DNA of 47,394 nt from contig CAZMZR010000018.1 of assembly GCA_964570855.1 (NCBI GenBank), positions 1 to 47,394 of the forward strand, given 5' to 3'. A model generated the notes under the pieces. It saw only the letters and a program-made list of their open reading frames with translations. It had not been told where the DNA came from and searched no databases. A program made the position numbers and the translations under genes. The DNA is from JAFGPS01 sp964570855 (GTDB taxonomy: Bacteria; Planctomycetota; Phycisphaerae; Sedimentisphaerales; Anaerobacaceae). This document shows positions 32,823 through 41,854 of this stretch, one piece after another. Each line of letters opens with the position of its first letter. The stretch's first letter is position 1.

Positions 32823-33857
32823 TTAAGAGCTAAGATCCTCGGGCCCCATTAGACTTAAAACCAGGCGCTCTATAGCAGCATTATTTTTGTGTGGTATCCG
32901 TTCGTGATTATAATTGGTCTCATACAGGCCTTTGTTTATGCGTCTCATGGAAACCACTTCGGCAAGGTTGGTAGCATCATCAATCTTTTCCATTATTTCA
33001 CAAAGGCTGTTCAAGACCATATTTACCGTATCTTCAAAGTTGGGATTATAGGCAAGGCCGGGAATCAGAAAGAAATCGTTCTTGATCGGAGTTTTTTGGG
33101 CGACGGCATGGGCAACAGCTATAACTGACGTACTTTCCTCTTCTCCATCTCCAAGGCGATCCAAATTCCAGAACAATGAATATTTAGTGCCGTCTGCCAG
33201 GGTGAGGCTCGTTTTGGTATTTTTGAATGGTTCGCCGGAGAGTGCTCTTTGAATGTCAGCGCGTAGGTTTTCCTTATCGTCATCCAAGACAAACAGGGTA
33301 AAGAAATTCTTACTGATGACATCTTCTTTCTTGCAGTGCCAGAGTCGCTCGGCTTTATGATTGAAGTCGAGAATTTGCCCTTGAGTTGAGATGCAAACGA
33401 CTGCACTCGGGCAGTCATGGACGATCCATCTAAAATGTCTGTAGCTGCCTACCAGCCCCTTTACAGCCCTTCTATTCTCGATAGTATAGCGAATGCGGGG
33501 AACAAGCTTTTCCCAGGCATCTGTTCCCTTTACGAGGTAATCCTGCGCACCGTGCCCTATAGACTCAAGTTCCATTTCTTTGTCATCCGTCGCCGTGAGC
33601 ACAACGATAGGCACTTCCGGACTGGAATTGTGAATCTTTTCGACAGTTTCAATGCCACTACTGTCTGGCAGGCCCAGGTCGAGCAGGATGTTGTCAAACT
33701 GCTGTTTGTGAAGTTGCTTGATAGCACTCGAGAGGGTTGAAGCGGTTTCGAGTGCACACTTAAAGTCTTGATTCGGCCTTGATAAGACTTTTTCTACTAA
33801 CCGACGGGTTGTATAATCATCCTCGACTAACAATATATTCGTGGGTTTGTTATCCAT
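32823..33857 (-). CDS. REC-PAS protein without kinase domain
   Basis: ATG at 33857 (MDNKPTNILLVEDD) has a GGGGG site 5 bp upstream; a start four codons earlier would begin inside that site. The 344-residue product has a receiver (D in ILLDLGLPDSSG, K in YLVKGTD) and a PAS domain (~140-255; CPSAVVCISTQGQILDFNHK). A ~95-residue C-terminal helical region that I do not recognise follows (NFEDTVNMVLNSLCEIMEKI). No kinase, cyclase or DNA-binding motif is seen. It may be an adaptor that receives phosphate. Confidence 0.87.
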   Translation of the reverse strand: MDNKPTNILLVEDDYTTRRLVEKVLSRPNQDFKCALETASTLSSAIKQLHKQQFDNILLDLGLPDSSGIETVEKIHNSSPEVPIVVLTATDDKEMELESIGHGAQDYLVKGTDAWEKLVPRIRYTIENRRAVKGLVGSYRHFRWIVHDCPSAVVCISTQGQILDFNHKAERLWHCKKEDVISKNFFTLFVLDDDKENLRADIQRALSGEPFKNTKTSLTLADGTKYSLFWNLDRLGDGEEESTSVIAVAHAVAQKTPIKNDFFLIPGLAYNPNFEDTVNMVLNSLCEIMEKIDDATNLAEVVSMRRINKGLYETNYNHERIPHKNNAAIERLVLSLMGPEDLSS

Positions 33858-34051
33858 ATTGACCCCCATTCAATCATACCTCTTATCAAAATGTACCCGG
33901 CGTTTTCCGGTTCGAACATATAACATGACGTAGTACAGCCCCAATACTGCTTTTTCGGCATAGCTAACAAAAAAAATTGAGAAATTTCTGAAATTTGCAA
34001 TCAAACTCCTGTATAAACTAATTTTTTGCTACTGATTAACAAGATAGTACC

Positions 34052-35236
34052 TTACATTCTCGCGAATCGGTCTTCGGTATCAGAGGTACCAAGCCCGAAG
34101 AGCTTCCAGTAAGCCTGTCCAACCTTAGGCCAGGTTATTGACCTACCATACTCGTATGCCCGCCTTCTCATTCGGGAAATAAGGGACTTATTGCGAAACA
34201 GTCCTATTACTGACTGAGCTATATGTTTAGAATCACCAAATTGAACCAGCTTGCCCCGGCCCTGGGCCAATAACTCCTGAGCAGCCCAGTATGGAGTGGA
34301 AACAACCGCTTTACCTGTGCCTACCGCAAAGGCCAACGTACCGCTGGTCAACTGCTCTTTATGTAAATATGGAGTAACGTAAACATCGGCAGCACCAAGA
34401 AACATAAACAGCTCCTCATCGCTTACAAAGCGATTATGGAAAACAACGTTTCTCTCCAATTCAAAATCCATGACCATTTTTCTAAGCTCAACTTCGTAAG
34501 ATAAACCTTCGCGACGCAGTTCCTCAGGATGTGTCGCGCCCAAAACCATATAAAGAATAGATGGGTCGGCTTTGACGATTCTCTGTAAAGCTCTGAGCAT
34601 AACTTCAATGCCCTTGTTTCTACTAAGCAGGCCAAAAGTTAGAATTGTTCTCCGGCCGTTTATACCCAATTTACGTTTATAGTAATCGCTGTCTGCAAAA
34701 GGCAAATCCGGTATGCCGTGCGGAATCAGCTTTATCTTTCGCTCCGGTATATCGTAAATATCCCTCAGCATTTCGACACCGCGCTTGTTCATAACCACCA
34801 CTCTGTCTGACATCTCGCACACATCAATTAAGGACTTAAAATACTTAGGCTCGGATTTTTCAAGAACTGTGTGCAGTGTCGTTACTATCGGCTTATTCAA
34901 TCTTTCGAGTAAAAGCTTTATATACGCACCGCCCCTACCACCAAACAATCCAAACTCATGCTGGACAGACACAACATCTACATCACTAAAATTAATATAG
35001 TCGGCTGCAGAAATATAATCATAGGGGACATCTTTGCGAATATTGAGTGCTATAGGCTTCTTCTTGAAACAACCGTCAATTTCTGACTGCATAGCAATTA
35101 CTATTGGTTCAAATTCGCTACCACCGGCCAGCCTTACATTTTTGATCAGATCAGAGGTGAAAGTTGCAATTCCACACTTTCTCGGCGCATATGAAGCAAT
35201 AAATGCGATCTTCTTTTTCATATTTAAACGATACAT
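34052..35236 (-). CDS. Glycosyltransferase, GT4 family (GT-B fold)
   Basis: The 394-residue product has an N-terminal Rossmann half (IAFIASYAPRKCGIATFTSD; VVSVQHEFGLFGGRGG) and a GT4 C-terminal half (LTFGLLSRNKGIEVMLRALQ; VYVTPYLHKEQLTSGTLAFA). The E-x7-E-type region is changed to a stretch with HKEQLTSGTLAFAVGTGKAV. It should transfer a sugar from a nucleotide donor, perhaps in surface polysaccharide synthesis. ATG at 35236 has GGGGG upstream; ATG at 35221 would fit homologues as well. It is isolated among regulators, so its product may be surface sugar made under their control. Confidence 0.9.
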   Translation of the reverse strand: MYRLNMKKKIAFIASYAPRKCGIATFTSDLIKNVRLAGGSEFEPIVIAMQSEIDGCFKKKPIALNIRKDVPYDYISAADYINFSDVDVVSVQHEFGLFGGRGGAYIKLLLERLNKPIVTTLHTVLEKSEPKYFKSLIDVCEMSDRVVVMNKRGVEMLRDIYDIPERKIKLIPHGIPDLPFADSDYYKRKLGINGRRTILTFGLLSRNKGIEVMLRALQRIVKADPSILYMVLGATHPEELRREGLSYEVELRKMVMDFELERNVVFHNRFVSDEELFMFLGAADVYVTPYLHKEQLTSGTLAFAVGTGKAVVSTPYWAAQELLAQGRGKLVQFGDSKHIAQSVIGLFRNKSLISRMRRRAYEYGRSITWPKVGQAYWKLFGLGTSDTEDRFARM

Positions 35237-35427
35237 TTTTAAGTACCCCCATAACGGAACTATTTTGAGATATTATCTGGAGCCATTGTACATCACAATT
35301 GTCTCCGCTGCATTCGTACCACACTAAGAAAGAACCATTTTAATTCCATTGGTTTGCTCCTGCCTTCGGCGCATTACATTCAGGACAGGACTTCATACTT
35401 GTTGTCCGACGAAATTTTGCGGCCGGT

Positions 35428-35910
35428 CTATTTGGTTTTTTCATGTGCATAAACCAAACCTCTTTCAACTTTAACAAAAACGGTAAATCCAAAAATCCTA
35501 CTTTTTAATAAGGATTTGATGTCGCAGATTGCCCTTGTGATTTGTTCATTTGCTTCCTGATTTATAACATACCTCCCAGTTTCCGGCTGAAAGGCGCAAT
35601 TAGCATAGAGCAACTCGTCGTCCATGGAAAGTACCAGGACGGCCGCATTGGGTTCTCGTAATTTTATATTTTCAATTATTTTACTATCACATGTGATATT
35701 CGAGGGAATATCAACAATAACCAAATCAAACTGCTGTCTCTCAATAGTGTCCAAAACATGAGCTGTATTCTCGGCTTCATCGCATACAATAACATCAGAT
35801 TCGTGGTTGATTAGCTGTACCAGTTTGTGAAACATGACCGGGCGGTTACTGGCAATCAATATCTTAAATCCGTTTTTGGTATTACAGTGGGATATTTTCG
35901 TCTCATTCAT
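35428..35910 (-). CDS. Degenerate response regulator lacking DNA-binding domain
   Basis: ATG at 35910 (160 residues); a TTG 16 codons upstream extends the frame. It aligns with the NarL-type protein at 36381-37064 over the receiver, but ILIASNRPVMFHKL replaces VIIVDDHPIVREGL, so both Mg-binding acids are lost. D67 is kept (LVIVDIPS), and the lysine motif is changed (YVINQEAN). The helix-turn-helix is missing and is replaced by a short tail. It is probably a pseudo-receiver that signals without phosphate, or a decaying gene. Confidence 0.75.
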   Translation of the reverse strand: MNETKISHCNTKNGFKILIASNRPVMFHKLVQLINHESDVIVCDEAENTAHVLDTIERQQFDLVIVDIPSNITCDSKIIENIKLREPNAAVLVLSMDDELLYANCAFQPETGRYVINQEANEQITRAICDIKSLLKSRIFGFTVFVKVERGLVYAHEKTK

Positions 35911-36380
35911 TATCTTTTTGGCTAATTTATTCTTACTGAGATTGTCACAGGTAAACAACCTGCTTGTTCAACTAAGTCATATTAACATTGCCTTTTTGTT
36001 GCTGCGTTCGTTTCCTATCAGGACTACCGGTCATCTTGCTGAAAGAACTGCCTGGCTCGGTTTAGGATGAGAAGCAGGCGCCTTGACCGAGTGCTTTGCA
36101 GTTCTAAGCTTTTGGTGTTTGTTATCGAAAATTCTCGTTCTACCCCATTCTAAAAACATACAATAATTTTATTCGGCTTAGGAACAACAAAAACTTCAGC
36201 TTTCATGGTCGGGTGAAAACTGTTTTCCCTGTCAGTCGAGTACTCTTGTTTGCGTAGGGTAATCCCTTATAGTACACATCAACAAAGAAAAACGCTCTTG
36301 TAACAGATATGAAGGTATCAGCGTAAGAGTTGAAAGAGTGGATACGAAAGGTGTGACCGTAAGTCGTGGTAAAATTTACT
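35911..36380. other. Gap of ~470 bp without a clear gene
   Basis: I see no conserved gene on either strand. It lies between the degenerate receiver and the NarL-type regulator and may hold the promoter of the former and the end of the latter's transcript. A short GGGTAATCCC dyad is at about 36258-36267. No strong terminator was recognised. Confidence 0.4.
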
Positions 36381-37064
36381 TCAGCCCTGGCTTTCAACCC
36401 ACTGAAAAGCATGACGGAGGAATTGAGTTGTACCATCGATGTTCAGTTTTTTCTTTATACGCAACCGATGAGTCTCAATTGTTTTTATGCTCAAGTGCAG
36501 TTGCTCGGCTATCTGGTGCGTTCCATGACCATGACCCAATAAACTAAACACTTCTAACTCACGATCGCTCAGGAGCTTTATCGGAGAAAGATCGGTGTCA
36601 AGCTCCTTTGCAACTAATTTACGCATTATTTTTGTCGTCATTCTATCGCTGACGTAAAGCTCGCCTCGCAGGATTTTGCGGATTGCCAGCACAACTTTTT
36701 TAGTGGCTTCGCTCTTCATTATATAACCTTTTGCTCCTGCTCCAAGAGCACGTTCTGCATATAACGACTCATCGTGCATTGAAAGGACCAGAATAGGCAG
36801 GCTGGGATATCGAACCTGGATATCCTTTATCAGTTCCATGCCGCTTCTCTTTTTAAGGGAAATATCGACAATAGCTATATCCGGCTTTTCTGCCTTGATA
36901 ATTTCCATCGCCTGATGAGCATCCTCGACTTGCCCGCAAACAACGAGATCTTTTTCCTTGTTGATAAGATCAGTAAGTCCTTCCCGAACTATAGGATGGT
37001 CATCAACAATAATAACCTTTGCCTTGATTTTGTCGGTTTTGTTTGGTTGTTCTTTGTTAGTCAT
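36381..37064 (-). CDS. NarL-type response regulator
   Basis: ATG at 37064 has GAGAGG 7 bp upstream and overlaps the kinase stop by 8 bp. The 227-residue product has a receiver (DDHPIVREGL; IAIVDISLKKRSG; GYIMKSEAT) and a LuxR-type helix-turn-helix (LSDRELEVFSLLGHGHGTHQ). It pairs with the upstream kinase. Confidence 0.93.
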   Translation of the reverse strand: MTNKEQPNKTDKIKAKVIIVDDHPIVREGLTDLINKEKDLVVCGQVEDAHQAMEIIKAEKPDIAIVDISLKKRSGMELIKDIQVRYPSLPILVLSMHDESLYAERALGAGAKGYIMKSEATKKVVLAIRKILRGELYVSDRMTTKIMRKLVAKELDTDLSPIKLLSDRELEVFSLLGHGHGTHQIAEQLHLSIKTIETHRLRIKKKLNIDGTTQFLRHAFQWVESQG

Positions 37065-38577
37065 AATCATCCTCTCTATTATCGTCAGTGTCTTTTTTAA
37101 TTGGAAACACACATGTTACGGTTGTCCCTCCATTGATACCTCTACGAATATTAAGTGAGCCGCCGATTATCTCAGCACGATGGGTCATTAGCTTCAATCC
37201 CATACCTTTACTTGTAGGCCGATCTTCCGGAAAGTCGAGACCATCGCTTTTAACCGTCAACATCGAGATGCGCCTATTAGAAGTCAATTTAATCAGGATA
37301 TTCTTTGCTTCGCCATGTCTGAATGCATTAGTAATAGCCTCCTGAGCAATTCGATAGAGATTACTTATTACTGAAGTATCATTGACAGAGACAGATTCAC
37401 TATGTTTGAAAGTGCAGGAGATACCAAACAAGTGCTCTGTACTTGCAGCCAGTTCCTCTATTGCCGATATCAAATCGCTTGCATCCAAATCTACAGGATG
37501 AAGCTCCCTTGCAAATTCACGCATCTGTTTTGCTGCCTGGTTCACAAGTGTGCTTATTTTTGCCGCATACGATGCTTCATTCAACGACTTGCCGGACAGC
37601 ATGTGCTGCAGGGTCTCAACCATGAATTCAATGCCTGTCAGTTGCTGGCCTATACTGTCATGTAGTTCCTGACCAATCCATCGACGCTCTCTCTCGATAA
37701 CATCCAGGAGTTGTTTTTCAAGACGCTTGCGTTCCTTGTTCTCTTGTAACAATTGCTTATTGGCTGCCGTCAATTTTTCTGTTCGCTCAATTACACGCTT
37801 CTCAAGATCTTCATTTAGTTTTTTGAGCTTATCCTCGGCTATTTTATATTCTGTCACATCACGGCCATATATATTGATGTAACCTGCCTTAGTAACCGGC
37901 ACAATGACAAACGAGAGAATACGGCTACCGTATTTAGCCTCTGTGACCTTCGTACAGCTCGAATCGAGAGCTTCATCGATTAATTTATGCCAATCTCCCG
38001 GCACGGTATCACCGACTTTGCATCTCCACTGTCTCAGCAAAGTTAAGCCGGCATCATTGGCATACAATATCGTTCCACCGCGGGTTATACGCGTTACCAT
38101 AAAGGGACTTTCAGAAGCAAATTTGGCCAGCTCCTCTAAGTATTTCTCCGCCTCTGCCAGTTTTTTTTCCCGTTTAATTTGTCTAATCGTTCGAGAAACA
38201 ACCGTCGGGAGTACCTTCAGCAGAGCCATATCTTTACTTATATAATCTCTCGCTCCACATTTTAACATTTCTACGGCCAGGCGCTCATCACCATAACCGG
38301 TAACGACAATGAAGGGTATGGTGTAGTTTTCTTTGACAAGTTGCCTAAGTAACCGTTTCCCTGTAGTGTCCGGCAATTTATGGTCAAGCAACATCAGATC
38401 GGCACGGTTGTTTTTGAACCAGTCAAGTGTTTCAGGACAGGTGGTGGTTCGGGCGGTTCGAAAACCTTCAGCCCGCAGGCACTTTTGCATAAGAGCGGAA
38501 AGACCATCATCGTCATCCACAATCAGGACGTTAGTTTTACTATTGCGGACCTCGTTTTCCTGCTTTTTGGAACCCAT
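37057..38577 (-). CDS. REC-PAS histidine kinase, NarX-like (HisKA_3)
   Basis: The 506-residue product has a receiver (D65 in LMLLDHKLPDTTG), a PAS domain (~145-250), a coiled coil and a HisKA_3 domain with H306 (GQELHDSIGQQLTG). The ATPase domain has AITNAFRHGEAKNIL and GMGLKLMTHRAEIIGG. There are no membrane segments. A translation overlap with the downstream NarL-type regulator makes them a pair. Confidence 0.92.
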   Translation of the reverse strand: MGSKKQENEVRNSKTNVLIVDDDDGLSALMQKCLRAEGFRTARTTTCPETLDWFKNNRADLMLLDHKLPDTTGKRLLRQLVKENYTIPFIVVTGYGDERLAVEMLKCGARDYISKDMALLKVLPTVVSRTIRQIKREKKLAEAEKYLEELAKFASESPFMVTRITRGGTILYANDAGLTLLRQWRCKVGDTVPGDWHKLIDEALDSSCTKVTEAKYGSRILSFVIVPVTKAGYINIYGRDVTEYKIAEDKLKKLNEDLEKRVIERTEKLTAANKQLLQENKERKRLEKQLLDVIERERRWIGQELHDSIGQQLTGIEFMVETLQHMLSGKSLNEASYAAKISTLVNQAAKQMREFARELHPVDLDASDLISAIEELAASTEHLFGISCTFKHSESVSVNDTSVISNLYRIAQEAITNAFRHGEAKNILIKLTSNRRISMLTVKSDGLDFPEDRPTSKGMGLKLMTHRAEIIGGSLNIRRGINGGTTVTCVFPIKKDTDDNREDDYD

Positions 38578-38697
38578 TGTTTAATAGCGCCCCAAAATAT
38601 GCTCTCTGTTTTAAAACCCCAAACTGCTATTCCTTTCACTGCTGTTCAGCGATTATGAGGTCTATTCCAACGACCTTGAGCAGGTAGGACTCACGAA

Positions 38698-39477
38698 CTA
38701 CTTAACGGCAAATTCCTTTTTTCGACTGCTCATCTGCGCTTTTAAACGCGCGATGATGGACGAGTGCATTTGTGAGACGCGGGACTCGGATAAACCCAGC
38801 GTCTTGCCGATTTCCTTCATGTTCATCTCTTCATAATAATACAAAACAATAATCAGTTGCTCAGCCGACGTCAGACCCTTGGTAAGCACATTTTTCAGGT
38901 CTTGCTTTTGAACTTTGGTCACAGGATCCTGGCTTTTTTTATCCTTAATCACATCTATTTCCTGGACATTTTTTTCGCTGTCATTATCACTATATGTAGT
39001 ATCCAATGACACTAAGTTGACAGCGTTGGCATTCTGCCGGAGTTTGTTAAACTCCTCCAAATCCACATTTAATTCTTCAGCAATTTCTTCTTCGGTGGGC
39101 TTGCGTCCAAGGTGTGTCTTAAGCAACTGTGTGGCCTTTGTGAGCTGGTTAGCACGGGCGCGGACTAACCGTGGCACCCAATCCATACTCCGCAGTTCAT
39201 CAAGAATGGAACCTTTTATGCGAGGCGAGCAATACGTCTCGAACTTTACACCTCTGGTAGGGTCAAAGGCTTTGATAGCGTCCATTAAACCAAACATGCC
39301 CGCACTGATAAGGTCGTCCAATTCAATCTTATCAGGTAATTTGCTATGTAACCATTCAGCAGTATCTTTTACCAATTCCCTGTAATGTTCCATGAGTAAA
39401 TTGCGGCAGTGGTCAGCACCGCTCTTGTGGAAATGCTCCCATATCTGGTCAACGTTAAATTGCTGCGCGGTTTTCAT
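38698..39477 (-). CDS. RNA polymerase sigma factor, FliA/WhiG type
   Basis: The 259-residue product has sigma region 2 (LDDLISAGMFGLMDAIKAFD; FETYCSPRIKGSILDELRSM DWVPR), region 3 (QLLKTHLGRKPTEEEIAEEL) and region 4 (LTSAEQLIIVLYYYEEMNMK; LSESRVSQMHSS). Family members drive flagellar/motility or developmental genes. No flagellar genes lie in the window. The ATG has GGAAG upstream. Its neighbours suggest it might serve the local sensory and motility genes, but no target promoter was identified. Confidence 0.95.
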   Translation of the reverse strand: MKTAQQFNVDQIWEHFHKSGADHCRNLLMEHYRELVKDTAEWLHSKLPDKIELDDLISAGMFGLMDAIKAFDPTRGVKFETYCSPRIKGSILDELRSMDWVPRLVRARANQLTKATQLLKTHLGRKPTEEEIAEELNVDLEEFNKLRQNANAVNLVSLDTTYSDNDSEKNVQEIDVIKDKKSQDPVTKVQKQDLKNVLTKGLTSAEQLIIVLYYYEEMNMKEIGKTLGLSESRVSQMHSSIIARLKAQMSSRKKEFAVK

Positions 39478-39914
39478 ACGATTCTTCCGTGACGGACGCC
39501 ACCCTGGGGCAAGGCAAAGCTGGTCATTCTAAAATAGCCTTTGTAGAGTCAATAGCTCATTGACCTATCTGCGCCCCCAAAAATCTCTATCCCGCCCGAA
39601 GCTACATTGGGGAGGTTTTTTTCGGTTGAATCACAAAAAAAGTAGAAAGGATATTCCTAAATATACGCCTGCGAATCTACTATCTGACATATAACCCCCA
39701 ATTATCGGGCAAGCAAAATCCTGCTGTAGGACTAATACGACCCCATTTTAAATAATATACTTGCGCATATCGGCACCTCGCCCCGTTTTTCTTGAGCTTT
39801 TGAAGCGGATTCCAAAAGAATTTACTTCGGGATGAGAACAGCAAAACGTTGTATCAATAGTGATAATGCGGTTTCCTAATACCTGCAGACTGGTGGCCGT
39901 CAGGCTCGCAGCAC
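39478..39914. other. Gap of ~440 bp upstream of the sigma-factor gene
   Basis: No convincing gene is present. A small minus-strand frame (39748-39945) overlaps the end of the next regulator and lacks support. C-runs at 39574-39578 and 39741-39744 read as GGGG(G) in gene direction. The sigma-factor promoter should be here but was not identified. Confidence 0.4.
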
Positions 39915-40568
39915 TCAGTGCTCGAGCAAGGTCAGCCCTTCGCATATTGCATATTTAGTTAGTCCTGCCACAGTGTGGATGTCCAGCTTTTCCATGATCT
40001 TATGACGGTTTGCTTCAATAGTCTTGGGACTTACGTTCAACTCTAAAGCAATCTGTCTCATAGGCTTGCCTTCAGCCAGCAACTGAAGCACCTCGCATTC
40101 TCTTCCTGAGAGCTTTTCATGGGCAGAACCGGCGATTGGAACCGAAGGTTTCACGTAGTCATCCACCACCGCAGTAGTTGCGTCGGGGCTCAGATATTTG
40201 CCCCCGGCAGCAACGATCCGAATCGCCCGAACAACTTCCCTGGCCAAGCATTCTTTCACTACGTAACCTGATGCGCCGGCCTTCAGCATGTCGGCCACGA
40301 AACGTCTACCGGAGTGTATTGACAGGGCAATTATCTTGGCACCGGGAAATTCAGATACTATTCGGCGGGTTGCATCGACCCCATTCAAGTTTGGCATAGT
40401 AATATCCATGACGAGAATGTCCGGGCCAAGTTCCCGCACAAGGCTTAACGCTTTTCGGCCGTCCTCGGCTTCGCCGACTACCTCCATGTCCCGTTCTTGC
40501 TCAAGTAGCGAATGGAGGCCCTGGCGTACAATCCCGTGGTCATCGGCTATTAAAATTCTTATGCTCAT
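39915..40568 (-). CDS. NarL-type response regulator
   Basis: ATG at 40568 (MSIRILIADDHG) overlaps nothing and starts 13 bp after the kinase stop; the frame extends into the kinase without similarity. The 217-residue product has a receiver (ILVMDITMPNLNGVDATRRI; GYVVKECLA) and a LuxR-type helix-turn-helix (LSGRECEVLQLLAEGKPMRQ). It closely resembles the regulator at 7960-8610, including the KYAI.EGL ending. Confidence 0.93.
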   Translation of the reverse strand: MSIRILIADDHGIVRQGLHSLLEQERDMEVVGEAEDGRKALSLVRELGPDILVMDITMPNLNGVDATRRIVSEFPGAKIIALSIHSGRRFVADMLKAGASGYVVKECLAREVVRAIRIVAAGGKYLSPDATTAVVDDYVKPSVPIAGSAHEKLSGRECEVLQLLAEGKPMRQIALELNVSPKTIEANRHKIMEKLDIHTVAGLTKYAICEGLTLLEH

Positions 40569-40581
40569 TTTCTTCTCCGCA

Positions 40582-41835
40582 CTATTTTTTCTCGTTCTTA
40601 ACCGGAACATTCATGATAGCCCTGCACCCATGGCCCGGTGCAGAATCAATTACGAAATGTCCGCCCAACTTCTCCAATCGTTCCCGAATACTAAAGTGTC
40701 CAAATTTGCCTCTTCTGGCCGCCATTGACATAGTCTCCACAGGGTCGAATCCAACTCCGTCATCTTCGACGGTAACTTCTACCTGACTGCCGGATTTGCA
40801 GATAGAGACTTTCACCTTCATCGCGTGCGCATGCTTGACAACGTTAATAAGCAACTCTTTGACATTGCGGAACAAAAGGGCGCGAATATCTTCATCTAAA
40901 AACCTGGTTTGTCCATCGCCTTCGAAACAGGTACGGATGCCATGCTTTACCTGCACTTGTTCACGAAGCCATTCTTCTACAGCCGCCTCGATACCTAACT
41001 CATGCAATATAGGAGAACTCAAGTCAAAGGTCAGCGACCTGATGTTTTTAATAACCTGGCCGAGGAGGGCGCTGTCTTCCTGCAATACTTTACGGGCCTC
41101 GTCTGAGCCGATATTTTCACAAAGCACATCAAGCTTCAGCTTTGAAATAACAAGAGGCTGGCCGACCTGGTCGTGTAACAATTCTGCAAGACGCCGCCTT
41201 TCACGCTCCTCAACCATCGTCAGTTGCGACGCCAGGGATTTTAGCTGCGACTGATACTCCAGCATTTTTTGCTTTGCTTTCTCACGCTCTGTCATGTCGG
41301 TTACCGCTATTCGAAGGTCGCAAAAGCTGCCTTCCGGGTCCTGGCAGGATATGCTTAGAAGTTCTACATAGAATTCACTGCCATCCTTCCTTCTTAGTCT
41401 CAACTCACAGGTTTGTTTCTTCTTTGTACGAAGAGCTTCTTTATAGTGTAAATAGAACACATCCTGGGAATCCCGGGTGATAAAATGAGAAAATTTTCTT
41501 TTTATCAGAGAGCGCCTATCGACACCCAGCAGCTCAGCGCCTGTAAGATTAACCTCCTGGATCAATCCCTTTTCATCAAGGGTAAAATAGCCGACAGGCG
41601 CAAGGTCGAACAGGCTGAAATACTTACTACGTGATTCCTCCAGTTCCAAATGGGTGCTGCGGAGATCTTCATTCTGCATTTCCAGCTCGATTTGATGAAC
41701 CTGCAGTTCATGCATCAGTTGAGCGCTATCCATGGACGGCCGGCCTCGCAGTTTCACTATTTGCCGCTTAACCTTCTTCTCCGCCCGATTTCGCAGTTCC
41801 TGAAATTTTTGTTCCTTCGCTATGTCTTTTGCCAT
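40582..41835 (-). CDS. PAS histidine kinase, HisKA_3 type (shared sensor module)
   Basis: ATG at 41835 has AGGAGG 8 bp upstream. The 417-residue product has a basic/coiled N-terminus (~17-75), a PAS domain (~70-185), a HisKA_3 domain with H221 (AELLHDQVGQPL) and an ATPase domain (ELLINVVKHAHAMKV; DDGVGFD). Residues ~17-182 are nearly the same, without gaps, as those of the kinase at 42685-43950, while the kinase cores differ. It pairs with the NarL-type regulator downstream. Confidence 0.93.
   Translation of the reverse strand: MAKDIAKEQKFQELRNRAEKKVKRQIVKLRGRPSMDSAQLMHELQVHQIELEMQNEDLRSTHLELEESRSKYFSLFDLAPVGYFTLDEKGLIQEVNLTGAELLGVDRRSLIKRKFSHFITRDSQDVFYLHYKEALRTKKKQTCELRLRRKDGSEFYVELLSISCQDPEGSFCDLRIAVTDMTEREKAKQKMLEYQSQLKSLASQLTMVEERERRRLAELLHDQVGQPLVISKLKLDVLCENIGSDEARKVLQEDSALLGQVIKNIRSLTFDLSSPILHELGIEAAVEEWLREQVQVKHGIRTCFEGDGQTRFLDEDIRALLFRNVKELLINVVKHAHAMKVKVSICKSGSQVEVTVEDDGVGFDPVETMSMAARRGKFGHFSIRERLEKLGGHFVIDSAPGHGCRAIMNVPVKNEKK
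41570..41648. repeat. 79-bp exact repeat, copy 1 (PAS module)
   Basis: This 79-bp stretch is identical to 43685-43763, in the same orientation. It lies inside a longer similar segment that encodes the shared N-terminal half of two kinases. Confidence 0.93.
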
Positions 41836-41854
41836 TGATGCAGCCTCCTATCGC

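Noticed and set aside
36203..36436. 77-codon minus-strand frame
   Set aside because: It overlaps the regulator's end, has no start signal and no similarity.
39910..39922. AGCACT-C-AGTGCT dyad at the end of a regulator gene as a terminator
   Set aside because: A one-base loop cannot form a hairpin and no T-run follows.
39748..39945. 65-codon minus-strand frame
   Set aside because: Overlaps the end of the NarL-type regulator in another frame and has no recognisable domain.
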